Assembly (NCBI GenBank): GCA_902554355.1
Contig: CACDOC010000002.1
Coordinates: 21,626 to 85,625, forward strand
Length of the DNA stretch: 64,000 nucleotides
Origin: an uncultured SAR86 cluster bacterium
GTDB taxonomy: Bacteria; Pseudomonadota; Gammaproteobacteria; Magnimaribacterales; Magnimaribacteraceae
Direction: 5' to 3'
The position numbers were made by a program, and so were the translations under genes. How positions within the stretch are numbered: position 1 is the first letter of the stretch; each line of letters opens with the position of its first letter. The notes under the pieces are model-generated. The model worked only from the letters and a program-made list of their open reading frames with translations, had not been told where the DNA came from and made no database searches. Below are positions 45,218 to 53,836 of the stretch, piece by piece.

Positions 45218-45245
45218 AAGGTCAGAGCTCCCCTCTGACCTTTTT
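45218..45245. terminator. Bidirectional terminator embedded in a gene end
   Basis: AAGGTCAGAG, loop CTCCC, CTCTGACCTT form a perfect 10-bp stem followed by T-rich DNA on the plus strand and preceded by an A-run that acts for the minus strand. The stop codon of the convergent acyltransferase gene (45222-45224) lies inside the left arm. It probably ends both the TorF-type mRNA and the acyltransferase mRNA. Confidence 0.9.
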
Positions 45246-46358
45246 CTTATTAAACATCGGCCTAACGTATGTCTCTAAACATTCATTTCTTACTCTTTCT
45301 TCAATTCCATCAAAGCGCTTAAGGAATTTATTTTCTTGATCAGAATCTATTTGACTCTCATCAAAGTAATTAAAGGTGGGGTCTGTGAAGGATAATGCTT
45401 TTGCAGCAATATGGGAGGTCGGCCAGATTTTATAGTTAGTCAATATATCTTGTTCAATCTTTGCAGAAAGGTCTTCAACAACGTCCCCTTCAAAATCTAT
45501 AGGTTCACAAATATGTAAATGTACTCTTCCTTTATTTCCAAATAAACCTTTAGCTAATTCCTCTAAATCACTTTTATTAATTTCTTCTAAAGTCATCGTT
45601 TCATGATGATCCCACCCCGTTGCTTTAATTATATCCAGAGGATCATATTCATATGAGATTGATATAGGTATGATATTTGTTGTCTTTACCCATTCGGAAA
45701 AACTTAATTCTTTTCTTTTACATAGATAAAGCATTTTAAGAATAGCCACGTCACTAAAATCATTTCCATCATTCGCTCTTCCTTCTTTCTGAGCTATCCA
45801 AATGCTTTCCTTATCTTTAAATAATGAATGATCAATATATTTAGATAATTTAGTTAATCTCTTTAAAGTCTCTTTAATTCCATGTATATCTCTATGAACT
45901 ACAAAACTTTTATTTAACCTCATCAAAATTTCTGCAAAATTCCCATCAAGGAGATTATCACCGATAGCAATTCTTACAGTTTCTTTATTCTCTTGATAAA
46001 GAAGAAAATTTAAAAAGGCTGCATCTAAAGCAATATCTCTATGGTTTCCAATATAAATAGATGGGTCGGTAGAAAGATTCTCTTCTCCAGAAAAAGTAAA
46101 GCCGTCAGTGGTACGGTTTATCATTTCTTCTACGTATGGTGCCAAACTTGATTGGAACTCTTTAATGCTTTTTGCAGATTGAAAAGACGTTTTGAATTTA
46201 CTCTTAATAAATATCTCAATTAATCCAGAAAAGATCTTTGAAGAAGAAGGATACAAGAAATGAGCTAATGTCTTAAAAAATAATTTATTGCTGATAAGGT
46301 TATCAATTTGGTAGCTAACCTCTTTATCTGTATAAGGACTTATATCTCTAAAATCCAT
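45222..46358 (-). CDS. PlsC/PlsB-type glycerophospholipid acyltransferase family protein
   Basis: A 378-aa protein with an acyltransferase core. The catalytic motif reads YIGNHRDIALDAAFL near residue 101 (N-H-R-D-x3-D in place of the classic H-x4-D) and the substrate-binding motif QKEGRANDG near residue 188 stands for EGxR. This suggests acyl transfer to glycerol phosphate or lysophospholipid, probably at the inner membrane face, although no clear membrane helix is seen. The start overlaps the upstream hydrolase stop by 1 nt (TAATG), and the end lies in a terminator. Confidence 0.8.
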   Translation of the reverse strand: MDFRDISPYTDKEVSYQIDNLISNKLFFKTLAHFLYPSSSKIFSGLIEIFIKSKFKTSFQSAKSIKEFQSSLAPYVEEMINRTTDGFTFSGEENLSTDPSIYIGNHRDIALDAAFLNFLLYQENKETVRIAIGDNLLDGNFAEILMRLNKSFVVHRDIHGIKETLKRLTKLSKYIDHSLFKDKESIWIAQKEGRANDGNDFSDVAILKMLYLCKRKELSFSEWVKTTNIIPISISYEYDPLDIIKATGWDHHETMTLEEINKSDLEELAKGLFGNKGRVHLHICEPIDFEGDVVEDLSAKIEQDILTNYKIWPTSHIAAKALSFTDPTFNYFDESQIDSDQENKFLKRFDGIEERVRNECLETYVRPMFNKKKVRGEL

Positions 46359-47314
46359 TAAATATTCTTTATGAGAAAGTTAATGATTGCGCTTCCTACC
46401 TCTGTAGGTTGTCTATACGTAATATCGTGAGTTCCTTCTTCTATTGTTAATAATTCCGAGTGAGGTATACATTCTTTTAGGTTCTTACTCGAATTATAAG
46501 GAACAATTCCATCAATTTTTCCCCAGGCAACAAAAGTAGGAATGTTTAAGTTTCCTACATCTTTGTACATTCTTCTACAATCTAATAAATTAAAGTGTCT
46601 AACCGTTGAAAGCAATGATTCCGTAAAACCTTTGAACAATAACTGTTTATTGAAGTTCTCTAAAAATTCTTTTTCATTTATTGATAAAGGGTCATCGCTA
46701 TAGGAAGTCTCTGACATCCTGCCCACTCCATAAATTCTGTTATTAAAAACATGCCAAAACCATTCTCCTATTATCGGTTTAATGGTCCAACTATTAACAC
46801 CAGACATTGCCTGTTGAAAACCTGCAGGGGCAATTAAAGACATTGATTTTGTTAGTTTGGGATATTTTTCTGCAAAATAGCCAACTATAGGCCCACCCAT
46901 AGAGTAACCGATTAAGTGCACCTTGCTTTCTATTTCCTGATCGTCAATTAATTCTTTTAAAGACCTTACATATAATTCTTTATCGTAATTAGTGCTTGGC
47001 CTTTCAGAAAAACCTCTTCCAAAATGATCATAAACAAGAACTTTGAAGCCTGCATTGCAGAAATTATCAATTAAACCTCCCCAAACAAAACTAGGAGTAG
47101 AAAAGCCATGAACTAATACAATGGATTCTCCGTTTGAATCTTCTTTCTTAGGATGAAACCATCTGTAAAAAATATTACCGTCTGATAGTTTGGCCCAATC
47201 ACCTTCTTCGGGTATATCAGATCTTTTAATTTTTTTTAGTCCGACCGTCTTAAAGAAATACGGTAGGTATAAAACCAATAATAAAACAACTGTTGTTATT
47301 AATAATGACTCCAT
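46358..47314 (-). CDS. Membrane-anchored alpha/beta hydrolase
   Basis: A 318-aa serine hydrolase. A hydrophobic helix (about residues 3-20) anchors it. The oxyanion segment is VLVHGFSTPSFVW, the nucleophile elbow GYSMGG is near residue 143, the acid is likely in WGKIDGIVP and the histidine in EGTHDITYR near the end. The reaction cannot be specified; esterase or lipase activity is likely. It leads a two-gene operon with the acyltransferase and is divergent from the GDPD gene, which suggests phospholipid turnover. Confidence 0.87.
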   Translation of the reverse strand: MESLLITTVVLLLVLYLPYFFKTVGLKKIKRSDIPEEGDWAKLSDGNIFYRWFHPKKEDSNGESIVLVHGFSTPSFVWGGLIDNFCNAGFKVLVYDHFGRGFSERPSTNYDKELYVRSLKELIDDQEIESKVHLIGYSMGGPIVGYFAEKYPKLTKSMSLIAPAGFQQAMSGVNSWTIKPIIGEWFWHVFNNRIYGVGRMSETSYSDDPLSINEKEFLENFNKQLLFKGFTESLLSTVRHFNLLDCRRMYKDVGNLNIPTFVAWGKIDGIVPYNSSKNLKECIPHSELLTIEEGTHDITYRQPTEVGSAIINFLIKNI

Positions 47315-47333
47315 AACAAATAAGAATAACTAA

Positions 47334-47361
47334 TTGAAAACACTTGAGATAGTGTTATTTT
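47334..47361 (+). promoter_or_regulatory. Candidate sigma-70 promoter for the GDPD gene
   Basis: TTGAAA and TATTTT separated by 16 nt; the GDPD ATG follows the -10 by only 10 nt, giving a leader of about 3 nt, that is, a nearly leaderless mRNA with no ribosome site. Confidence 0.5.
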
Positions 47362-47371
47362 ACTTCTTGAT

Positions 47372-48118
47372 ATGCATCCATTTTTTGAAGGTTATAACTT
47401 TTACGCTTTTGTCCATAGAGGTGGAGACGAAGAAAAGACAGAAAACACACTAGAGGCTTTCCAATACTCTTCAGACTTAGGTTTTGTTTTTATGGAAACA
47501 GACGTCCAATCTACTGCTGACGGTAAAGTTGTAATATTTCATGATAGCGATCTAAAGAGAGTAGCAGGAATTAATAAAAAAGTTAGTGAACTAACTTTTA
47601 AAGAAATTAAAGAAATAAATCTAATTAATGGAGGAAAAATTCCTTCGCTTGAAGAGACCCTCTCCTCTTTTCCAAGTCTTCGATTTAATATAGATATAAA
47701 AGTTGATTCAGCGGTAGATGAGACAATTAAGATAGTTAAAGAGCATAATGCCTTGGATAGAGTATGTCTTGCAGCCTTTTCTTCTAATAGATTAAGTCGT
47801 ATCAGAAAAATATCTGGCGTGGGTTTGTGTTCATCTATGGGCCAAGCTGAAATAGTTAGATTGCTCATAAGCTCTTTTGGCTTAAACCAAAAAATATCTC
47901 CAGGGTTATGTGCTCAAGTTCCTGTGTCACAATTTGGAATACCGATTGTTACAGAAAGGTTTATTACGAAAATTCATAACCTTAATAAATTAATCCATGT
48001 ATGGACTATTGATGAAACTAAAGAAATGTTTAGATTGATAGATTTAGGCGTAGATGGCTTGATGACAGACAAGCCAACTGTCTTAAAAGAGGCATTGCTA
48101 GAAAGAGGTTTATTTTAG
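47372..48118 (+). CDS. Glycerophosphodiester phosphodiesterase family protein
   Basis: A 248-aa TIM-barrel enzyme that would release glycerol-3-phosphate from glycerophosphodiesters. The catalytic motif VHRGGDEEKTENTLEAF lies near residue 13, the metal site METDVQSTADGKVVIFHDSDLKR near residue 38, and WTIDETKEMFRLIDLGVDGLMTDKP closes the fold near 210. No signal peptide is present, so it is cytoplasmic. It is divergent from the hydrolase-acyltransferase pair, and its stop shares 4 nt (TTAG) with the convergent MFS stop. Confidence 0.92.
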   Translation: MHPFFEGYNFYAFVHRGGDEEKTENTLEAFQYSSDLGFVFMETDVQSTADGKVVIFHDSDLKRVAGINKKVSELTFKEIKEINLINGGKIPSLEETLSSFPSLRFNIDIKVDSAVDETIKIVKEHNALDRVCLAAFSSNRLSRIRKISGVGLCSSMGQAEIVRLLISSFGLNQKISPGLCAQVPVSQFGIPIVTERFITKIHNLNKLIHVWTIDETKEMFRLIDLGVDGLMTDKPTVLKEALLERGLF

Positions 48119-49365
48119 TTATCAGGGACTTTCCAAAGAAGGATTAAACCTGGAATAAACAAAATCAATAAACTTAAAATGCCAATGCTTGGGCTTCCAG
48201 TTAATAAAGCAATACCAGAAACCATAAATGGTCCTAAAAATACTGAAGATTTACCTATAAAATTATAAAAACCAAAAAACTCTGCTGCTTTATCTTGTGG
48301 AATTAAATTACTAAAATAGGATCTGCTAATCGCCTGAACCCCTCCCTGTACTAGACCTATTATTCCAGCAACTATAAAAAATTCAGTAGCTGTGTCCATT
48401 TGAGAGCTAAATAAAACCACACAAATATAAACAACAATGGCAAATGTAAGTGACTCTTTATAGCCAAACTTATCTGCATAAAAGCCAAATATTAAAGTGG
48501 CAGGAAAACCGACAAACTGAGTTAATAACAGTGCGCTTATCATAGAAGAAGCAGATAACCCGATATCAGATCCATAAGAAGTTGCCATCCTAATAATTGT
48601 GTCTACACCATCCATATACAAGAAATAGGCCAATAGAAAGATTACTACCTTCTTGTAGTTTCTAACTGATTTAGCTGTATTTAGTAGGTTAGTAAATGCA
48701 GCAGTAACGACATTATTTTTATTCGTATTTAGTAAATCGTCCTTTTCTTTTACATGTAAAAGTAATGGCAAAGAAAAGATAAACCACCAAATCGCTACAC
48801 TCATAAATGACCAAAGCACAGCGTCAGCAGGACCTGAAAGTCCAAACCACTGAGGGTATAAGTACATCAATACATTGATCAAAAATAAAAGACCTCCGCC
48901 TAAATAACCTAAAGAGAATCCTAGTGAAGAAGTCCTGTTTCTTTCATCTGGAGAAGAAACTGAAACTATTAAAGCGTCATAAAAAATATTACCTCCTGAA
49001 AACCCTATTACACCTAAACCATAAAACGCCACGGCTAATTTCCACGAACTTTCAGGGATAAAAAATAGGTAACCTGTAGCTAATATCCCTAGAGAGGCAA
49101 AAATAAATAAGAATTTCTTTTTTGTCTTTCCTGCGTCAGCGATAGCTCCTAGTATTGGAGCACTTATAGCTATCAATAAGCCAATTAGAGAATTTATAGA
49201 ACCTATAACAAATGTACTTTCAGCAGCATCTAAATCACCTGCCCAAAAGGATTTAAAAAAGATAGGGAAAAAACCTGCCATGACAGTAGTTGCAAACCCA
49301 GAATTAGCCCAATCATAAAAGGCCCACTTCCACGCATTTTTAGATAATTTTCTTTGACGATTCAT
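48115..49365 (-). CDS. UMF1-family MFS transporter (Atg22-like)
   Basis: A 416-aa inner-membrane protein with about 12 hydrophobic segments and the family opening KNAWKWAFYDWANSGFATTVMAGFFPIFFK, which defines the UMF1/Atg22-like group. LIPQDKAAEFFGFYNFIGKSSVFLGP near residue 340 is also typical. Substrates are poorly known; some relatives export amino acids. It is a single leftward gene, divergent from the tiny membrane protein gene by 42 nt and convergent with GDPD. Confidence 0.9.
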   Translation of the reverse strand: MNRQRKLSKNAWKWAFYDWANSGFATTVMAGFFPIFFKSFWAGDLDAAESTFVIGSINSLIGLLIAISAPILGAIADAGKTKKKFLFIFASLGILATGYLFFIPESSWKLAVAFYGLGVIGFSGGNIFYDALIVSVSSPDERNRTSSLGFSLGYLGGGLLFLINVLMYLYPQWFGLSGPADAVLWSFMSVAIWWFIFSLPLLLHVKEKDDLLNTNKNNVVTAAFTNLLNTAKSVRNYKKVVIFLLAYFLYMDGVDTIIRMATSYGSDIGLSASSMISALLLTQFVGFPATLIFGFYADKFGYKESLTFAIVVYICVVLFSSQMDTATEFFIVAGIIGLVQGGVQAISRSYFSNLIPQDKAAEFFGFYNFIGKSSVFLGPFMVSGIALLTGSPSIGILSLLILFIPGLILLWKVPDN

Positions 49366-49407
49366 ACAATAATAAAGAATAATAACCTTTTTAAAGGGAG
49401 TAATTAA

Positions 49408-49518
49408 ATGGAAGAAGATAAAAAGACCTATAAATACATGGCTCTATTCGCAATAATCATTGGTGTGGTAGTTATTGGCCAAATTATTTTAGCTAATTAC
49501 TTACAATCAATTTATTGA
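49408..49518 (+). CDS. Tiny single-span membrane protein before nitronate monooxygenase 2
   Basis: A 36-codon gene not in the ORF track. GGGAG lies 6 nt before ATG. The product starts MEEDKKTYKYM and then has one hydrophobic helix, ALFAIIIGVVVIGQIILANYL. It ends 22 nt before the nitronate monooxygenase gene and so shares its transcript. Topology (acidic/charged N-terminus, one helix) and position match the 42-aa protein before nitronate monooxygenase 1. Function unknown. Confidence 0.78.
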   Translation: MEEDKKTYKYMALFAIIIGVVVIGQIILANYLQSIY

Positions 49519-49540
49519 TAATTAACAAAGAGGTTTAAAA

Positions 49541-50680
49541 ATGAATTCAAAAATATGTGAAATGTTGGATATAGAATTTCCTCTAGTGGCTTTTACTCAC
49601 TGCAGGGACGTTGTGGTTGCAGTTTCAAAAGCTGGAGGGTGTGGAGTTCTTGGAGCTGTGGGAATGTCACCTGAGCAACTAGAACAAGAATTGAAATGGA
49701 TAGATGAGCATATAGACGGTAAGCCATATGGAGTTGACGTCCTAATACCCAACAAAATGGTTGGTAAAGATGAGAAATTTGATGCGGAAAAATTAGTAGG
49801 AATGATTCCTCAAGAATATGCTGATTTTAGAGCAGACGTATTAGAAAACCATGACATCCCTTCCCCTGAACTAAGAACTATAGATACTGGCGGATCAGGT
49901 TTTGCTGCTAATACACAATCAGGCGGAGCTAAAGCACTTCTAGATGTTGCTTTTAATCATCCTATAAAACTGATTGCTAATGCACTTGGTGTTCCACCAG
50001 ATTGGATGCTTAAAATGGGGAAAGATAACGATGTAAAAGTAGCTGCCTTATTGGGAACAGCACAACATGCTATAAATCAAGTGGAGGCTGGCGTAGATAT
50101 TCTGGTGGTTTCAGGAACCGAAGCAGGAGGTCATTGTGGAAGTGTATCAACTATGGTGCTTATACCAGAAGTTTATGAAGCTATACAACCTTATGGTGAC
50201 GTGCCTATTTTAGCAGCTGGAGGTATTGTTACGGGAAAACAAATGGCAGCGGCTATGACAATGGGAGCTTCAGGAGCATGGTGTGGCTCAGTTTGGCTAA
50301 CTACAGTTGAATCAGAGATTCATCCAATAGTTAAAGAAAAAATGATAGCAGCCAATTCAAGTCAGACCGTTAGATCCAGAAGCAGAACTGGAAAACATTC
50401 TAGACAATTAGTTTCGCCTTGGACCGAAGCTTGGGAATCAGATAAAGCCCCTGATCCTCTACCCATGCCATTACAGCCTATGGTAGCTGAACCTGCTTTA
50501 GCAAAGGTTAATAAACTAGCTGAAGGCGGACATGATGGAGCTAAAGGCTTAGCTACACACTGGGTAGGACAAGGTGTGGGTTTAATGAATGCCAGTATTT
50601 CAGCTAGTGATGTAGTCCAAGAGTTTAAGGAAGACTTTATTACAGCTTATGAAAGATTAAACGGATTCATGGAAGACTAA
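49541..50680 (+). CDS. Nitronate monooxygenase-family flavoenzyme (copy 2)
   Basis: A 379-aa FMN TIM-barrel protein related to, but clearly distinct from, copy 1 at 40-41 kb. Motifs are VAVSKAGGCGVLGAVGMSPEQL near residue 26, VVSGTEAGGHCGSVSTMVLIPEV near 188, and VPILAAGGIVTGKQMAAAMTMGASGAWCGSVW near 227 for FMN binding. A ribosome site (AGAGG) precedes ATG. The longer C-terminal part (about 60 residues) has no counterpart in copy 1. The substrate could be a nitronate or another oxidisable compound. Its stop shares 4 nt (CTAA) with the convergent PhyH-like gene. Confidence 0.9.
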   Translation: MNSKICEMLDIEFPLVAFTHCRDVVVAVSKAGGCGVLGAVGMSPEQLEQELKWIDEHIDGKPYGVDVLIPNKMVGKDEKFDAEKLVGMIPQEYADFRADVLENHDIPSPELRTIDTGGSGFAANTQSGGAKALLDVAFNHPIKLIANALGVPPDWMLKMGKDNDVKVAALLGTAQHAINQVEAGVDILVVSGTEAGGHCGSVSTMVLIPEVYEAIQPYGDVPILAAGGIVTGKQMAAAMTMGASGAWCGSVWLTTVESEIHPIVKEKMIAANSSQTVRSRSRTGKHSRQLVSPWTEAWESDKAPDPLPMPLQPMVAEPALAKVNKLAEGGHDGAKGLATHWVGQGVGLMNASISASDVVQEFKEDFITAYERLNGFMED

Positions 50681-51489
50681 ACTTTAGAACCGTTTTTAAG
50701 TACAAAATATTGACGTGATTCCTCGTTCACTTCTTCAGTGAGTGAATGTGATATTAATCTCCTAGACCCTTCAGGTGCATACTGAAGAATGTACGCTTTC
50801 CTTATATCTTTATTTAAATTAGGGCCAGTTCTATGTGGTGTTAAAGAAGAAAAAACAGCAATACTTCCAGCCTTTAAAGGAAGAACTACAGAATCTGATG
50901 GATCTAAAGGTATTTCATAACCTATATCAGTCATTTCATGGTGCAAAGTTCCCCTCCTATGTAAACCTGGCATGACGCAAGGACAACCATTGGTTTCATC
51001 AGTATCTGTCAACGCCACCCAACAAGTTAAGTAAGCTTGAGGTTCAATAAACGTATAACCGTTATCCTGATGCCAAGGAAACTCATCTTTAGTTCCAGGT
51101 TTTTTATACACCGCCTGATCCCAATATAACCTTACATTATCTCCAATGAGGTCCTTGCAGATCCCTGTAAAAACTTCATGCTTACTGAATTCTTTTAATT
51201 CTTCAGACTGAGTCACTAAATGAGTAGTAAACGTAATCTCTTCAGCACGACTTATAAAGAACTTACCACCATCTAGTCCCTTCAAAGCCTCAGTTACATT
51301 GAATTCAAAAGGGTCTATTTTTTCCAACACCTTTTCTATTTCTTCAGGATTAAAAGCATCTTCTATTACTGTATATCCATTTTCATCAAAACTTTTAATC
51401 TGTTCAGGATTTAAAAATTCATACGGACCATCCGGCATAGACCATTCAAAGCCTTTGTTATTTTCATGCATTTTAACTTCTTGTGTCAT
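50677..51489 (-). CDS. Phytanoyl-CoA dioxygenase (PhyH) family protein
   Basis: A 270-aa Fe(II)/2OG oxygenase. The iron ligands appear as WHQDNGYTF (HxD) near residue 138 and TPHRTGPN (H) near 218, and the arginine expected to bind 2-oxoglutarate follows in RKAYILQY. FDENGYTVIEDAFNPEEI near residue 34 is typical for the family. Substrates range from phytanoyl-CoA to amino-acid or osmolyte derivatives. It closes a tightly packed operon with dihydroorotase, TauD-type oxygenase, Smr-like and D-aminoacylase-like genes. Confidence 0.9.
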   Translation of the reverse strand: MTQEVKMHENNKGFEWSMPDGPYEFLNPEQIKSFDENGYTVIEDAFNPEEIEKVLEKIDPFEFNVTEALKGLDGGKFFISRAEEITFTTHLVTQSEELKEFSKHEVFTGICKDLIGDNVRLYWDQAVYKKPGTKDEFPWHQDNGYTFIEPQAYLTCWVALTDTDETNGCPCVMPGLHRRGTLHHEMTDIGYEIPLDPSDSVVLPLKAGSIAVFSSLTPHRTGPNLNKDIRKAYILQYAPEGSRRLISHSLTEEVNEESRQYFVLKNGSKV

Positions 51490-51491
51490 AA

Positions 51492-52823
51492 CTACCTGTC
51501 AAACTCCAACTGTACTCCTTGATTGGATTCTAGAATTCTACCTTCACTATAAACTAAATTACCATTTACAAAGGTGCTAACAACTTTTGAATTGAAAGTA
51601 TCTCCTTCAAACGGAGACCATCCGCAAAAATAACTGACATTTTCTCTGGAAGCAGAATGAGGTGAATCAAGATCAACCAGAACTAAATCAGCCCAATAAC
51701 CTTCCCTAATATAACCTCTATCTATTATTTTAAATCTATCAGCAACTTTATGAGATAAGTAATACGGTAAATCTTTTAACGAATAAACACCTTCTCTGAC
51801 AAGCTCCAGAAGTACCAATAATGTGTGTTGAACGCTGGGCATTCCGGAAGGACATTCCATATAGTCATTTGATTTTCCTTCTAGTAAGTGTGGTGCATGA
51901 TCAGTCGCCACATAATCAATATAACCTTCAAGTAGGGCTTTTCTTAATGCTTCTCTGTCTGACATTTCTTTTATGGATGGATTGCATTTAATTAAAGTAC
52001 CTTTCTGTTCATAGTCTTCTCTCGAGAAGTACAAGTGAGGTACGCAGACTTCCGCTGTTATTAATTTTTCATTGATAGGTTTATTAGAAAATAATGAAAT
52101 CTCTTCTTTAGTTGAGATATGCAATATATGTAAGTTGGCTTGATGTTTCTCTGCCAACTCAATAGCCTTTTTAGAAGATTTTAAGCAACAGTCACGAGAC
52201 CTAATATCTGCGTGCATATCTACAGGAATTTCTGGTCCAAATTCATTGAGATACTTTTCTTCTAAGTCTTTTATCATAGGGGTATCTTCACAATGAGTGG
52301 TAATAATGACTGGGGATTCCTTGAAAAGATTATTAAGACTTTCTTCATTATCAACAAGTAGGTTTCCAGTCGAAGCTCCCATGAAAATCTTAATTCCACA
52401 AACCTCTTTAGGGTCAATCGCCTTGATTTCATCTATATTTGTATTGGAAGTGCCCATATAAAAAGAAAAATTAGCAGAAGCGTTTTGCTCGGCGATTGAT
52501 ATTTTTTCTCTCCACAGATCTAAACTTAGTGTTGGAGGCAAAACATTTGGCATATCCATAAATGAAGTAGTCCCTCCCGCAATAGCTGATAAAGATTCAG
52601 TCTTTATACTTCCCCTTTCGGTTAATCCAGGTTCTCTAAAATGAACTTGGTCATCTATAACGCCAGGCATTAAATATAAACCCTTAGCGTCAATGACATC
52701 ACCTTGAGTTTCTATAGAAGAATCAATTTTGGAAATCCTTCCGTCTTCTATGAGTAAGTCAGACTCAAATATTTCTCCTTCATTAATAACTTGGCAATTT
52801 TTAATTGTAATTTTCTTAGTCAA
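51492..52823 (-). CDS. pyrC: Dihydroorotase (class I type)
   Basis: Zinc amidohydrolase (443 aa) that closes N-carbamoyl-aspartate to dihydroorotate in pyrimidine synthesis. The metal motif is DDQVHFREPGLTERG near residue 58, the carbamylated lysine lies in CGIKIFMGASTGN near residue 147, HCEDTP and ILHIST follow, and the catalytic aspartate is in ATDHAPHLLEGK near residue 305. The start is TTG, overlapping the upstream TGA (TTGA), with GGGAG nearby. Its place among dioxygenase and deacylase genes is odd for a pyrimidine enzyme, so a related cyclic amide substrate cannot be excluded. Confidence 0.87.
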   Translation of the reverse strand: MTKKITIKNCQVINEGEIFESDLLIEDGRISKIDSSIETQGDVIDAKGLYLMPGVIDDQVHFREPGLTERGSIKTESLSAIAGGTTSFMDMPNVLPPTLSLDLWREKISIAEQNASANFSFYMGTSNTNIDEIKAIDPKEVCGIKIFMGASTGNLLVDNEESLNNLFKESPVIITTHCEDTPMIKDLEEKYLNEFGPEIPVDMHADIRSRDCCLKSSKKAIELAEKHQANLHILHISTKEEISLFSNKPINEKLITAEVCVPHLYFSREDYEQKGTLIKCNPSIKEMSDREALRKALLEGYIDYVATDHAPHLLEGKSNDYMECPSGMPSVQHTLLVLLELVREGVYSLKDLPYYLSHKVADRFKIIDRGYIREGYWADLVLVDLDSPHSASRENVSYFCGWSPFEGDTFNSKVVSTFVNGNLVYSEGRILESNQGVQLEFDR

Positions 52824-53605
52824 AATGGTTTGCTCCCTGCAGTTGTAATCCTATGCATAGTTCTATTTTGGTCTCCATATCCATGTTCAGCATAATGGAG
52901 AACACATCTATTATCCCACACTACTAAATCTCCCTTAGTCCATTTATGTCTATAAACATAATTTTTATCCGAAGAATGTTTGTATAGTTTACTTAAAGTC
53001 TCTTGAGAAATTTCAGATTCTACATCTTTTATTTGCTTAACAAAGGCTTCAGTAACATAAAGAGCTTTTCTTCCAGTTTCTGGATGAGTTCTAAAAATGG
53101 GGTGTTCTACTTCCTTAGCATCTTTAGCCTCTCCTCCAGCTAGAATTAAAACACCCAAATTGCTATGGATGGCTACTTTATTATCCAAATATTCTTTATA
53201 ACTTTCAGATAAATCCTCGTACGCTAAGTATTGATTAGAAAATAAAGTGTCTCCGCCTGTATCAGGAATCTCAATTGAATAAAGCAAAGTCGCATTTGGC
53301 GGTTCCTCTTCAAAGGTAACGTCAGAATGCCAATGTGCATTTGTGTGGTATTTTTCTCCTAGATTCTTAATTTTAATGATCTCAGGATAATCCTCCATTC
53401 CTTTAAATACAGGATGAATTAAAGGCTCTCCCCAAACTAATGAAACATTTTTTAAATCTTTTGGAGATAACTCCTGATTTTTAAAAACCAAAACTGAATA
53501 CTTCAAAAAAGCTTCTTTAATAGCCTCTGCAGGAATTCTATCAGTAATACTTAAGTCTATATCAGTTATTTCTGCTCCAACCGGACCAATCTGCTCTATA
53601 TTCAT
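52820..53605 (-). CDS. TauD/TfdA-family dioxygenase
   Basis: A 261-aa Fe(II)/2OG oxygenase. Iron ligands are HWHSDVTFEEEPPNATLL (HxD) near residue 92 and CVLHYAEHGYGDQNRTMHRIT near 237 with the distal histidine and 2OG-binding arginine. The N-terminal IEQIGPVGAEITDIDLS is typical. Family members hydroxylate taurine, alkyl sulfates, aryloxyacetates or carnitine precursors; the substrate is not readable here. It overlaps the dihydroorotase start by 4 nt and follows the Smr-like gene by 6 nt. Confidence 0.91.
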   Translation of the reverse strand: MNIEQIGPVGAEITDIDLSITDRIPAEAIKEAFLKYSVLVFKNQELSPKDLKNVSLVWGEPLIHPVFKGMEDYPEIIKIKNLGEKYHTNAHWHSDVTFEEEPPNATLLYSIEIPDTGGDTLFSNQYLAYEDLSESYKEYLDNKVAIHSNLGVLILAGGEAKDAKEVEHPIFRTHPETGRKALYVTEAFVKQIKDVESEISQETLSKLYKHSSDKNYVYRHKWTKGDLVVWDNRCVLHYAEHGYGDQNRTMHRITTAGSKPF

Positions 53606-53611
53606 GAATAG

Positions 53612-53836
53612 TTATAGTTTAAATACCTTAATTTGGCCGTATTCACTACCTTGACCTTCTCTATATTCTGAATGAGACCTTTCAAGAACTTCTTTTACAA
53701 TTGAAATCATCTTACTACTGTTGCCACAAATTATTGTTAAGGGCATCTCTTCTTGATTTAGATATATAAAATTTTCTACCATCAAATCAACTTCATGGTG
53801 CCTAATTCCATGAAGATCGAGAATATGTGAATTCAC
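53612..53836 (-). CDS. Small Smr-domain-like protein
   Basis: A 74-aa protein that resembles a stand-alone Smr domain: LDLHGIRHHEVDLMVENFIYL at the start with the DLHG motif, then PLTIICGNSSKMISIVKEVLE in place of the usual H-G-K-G segment, where the glycine-rich loop is altered to CGNSSK. Smr domains bind or cut nucleic acid, but the loop change makes activity uncertain. The start is GTG, directly after the D-aminoacylase-like stop. Position inside this operon has no obvious explanation. Confidence 0.68.
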   Translation of the reverse strand: MNSHILDLHGIRHHEVDLMVENFIYLNQEEMPLTIICGNSSKMISIVKEVLERSHSEYREGQGSEYGQIKVFKL

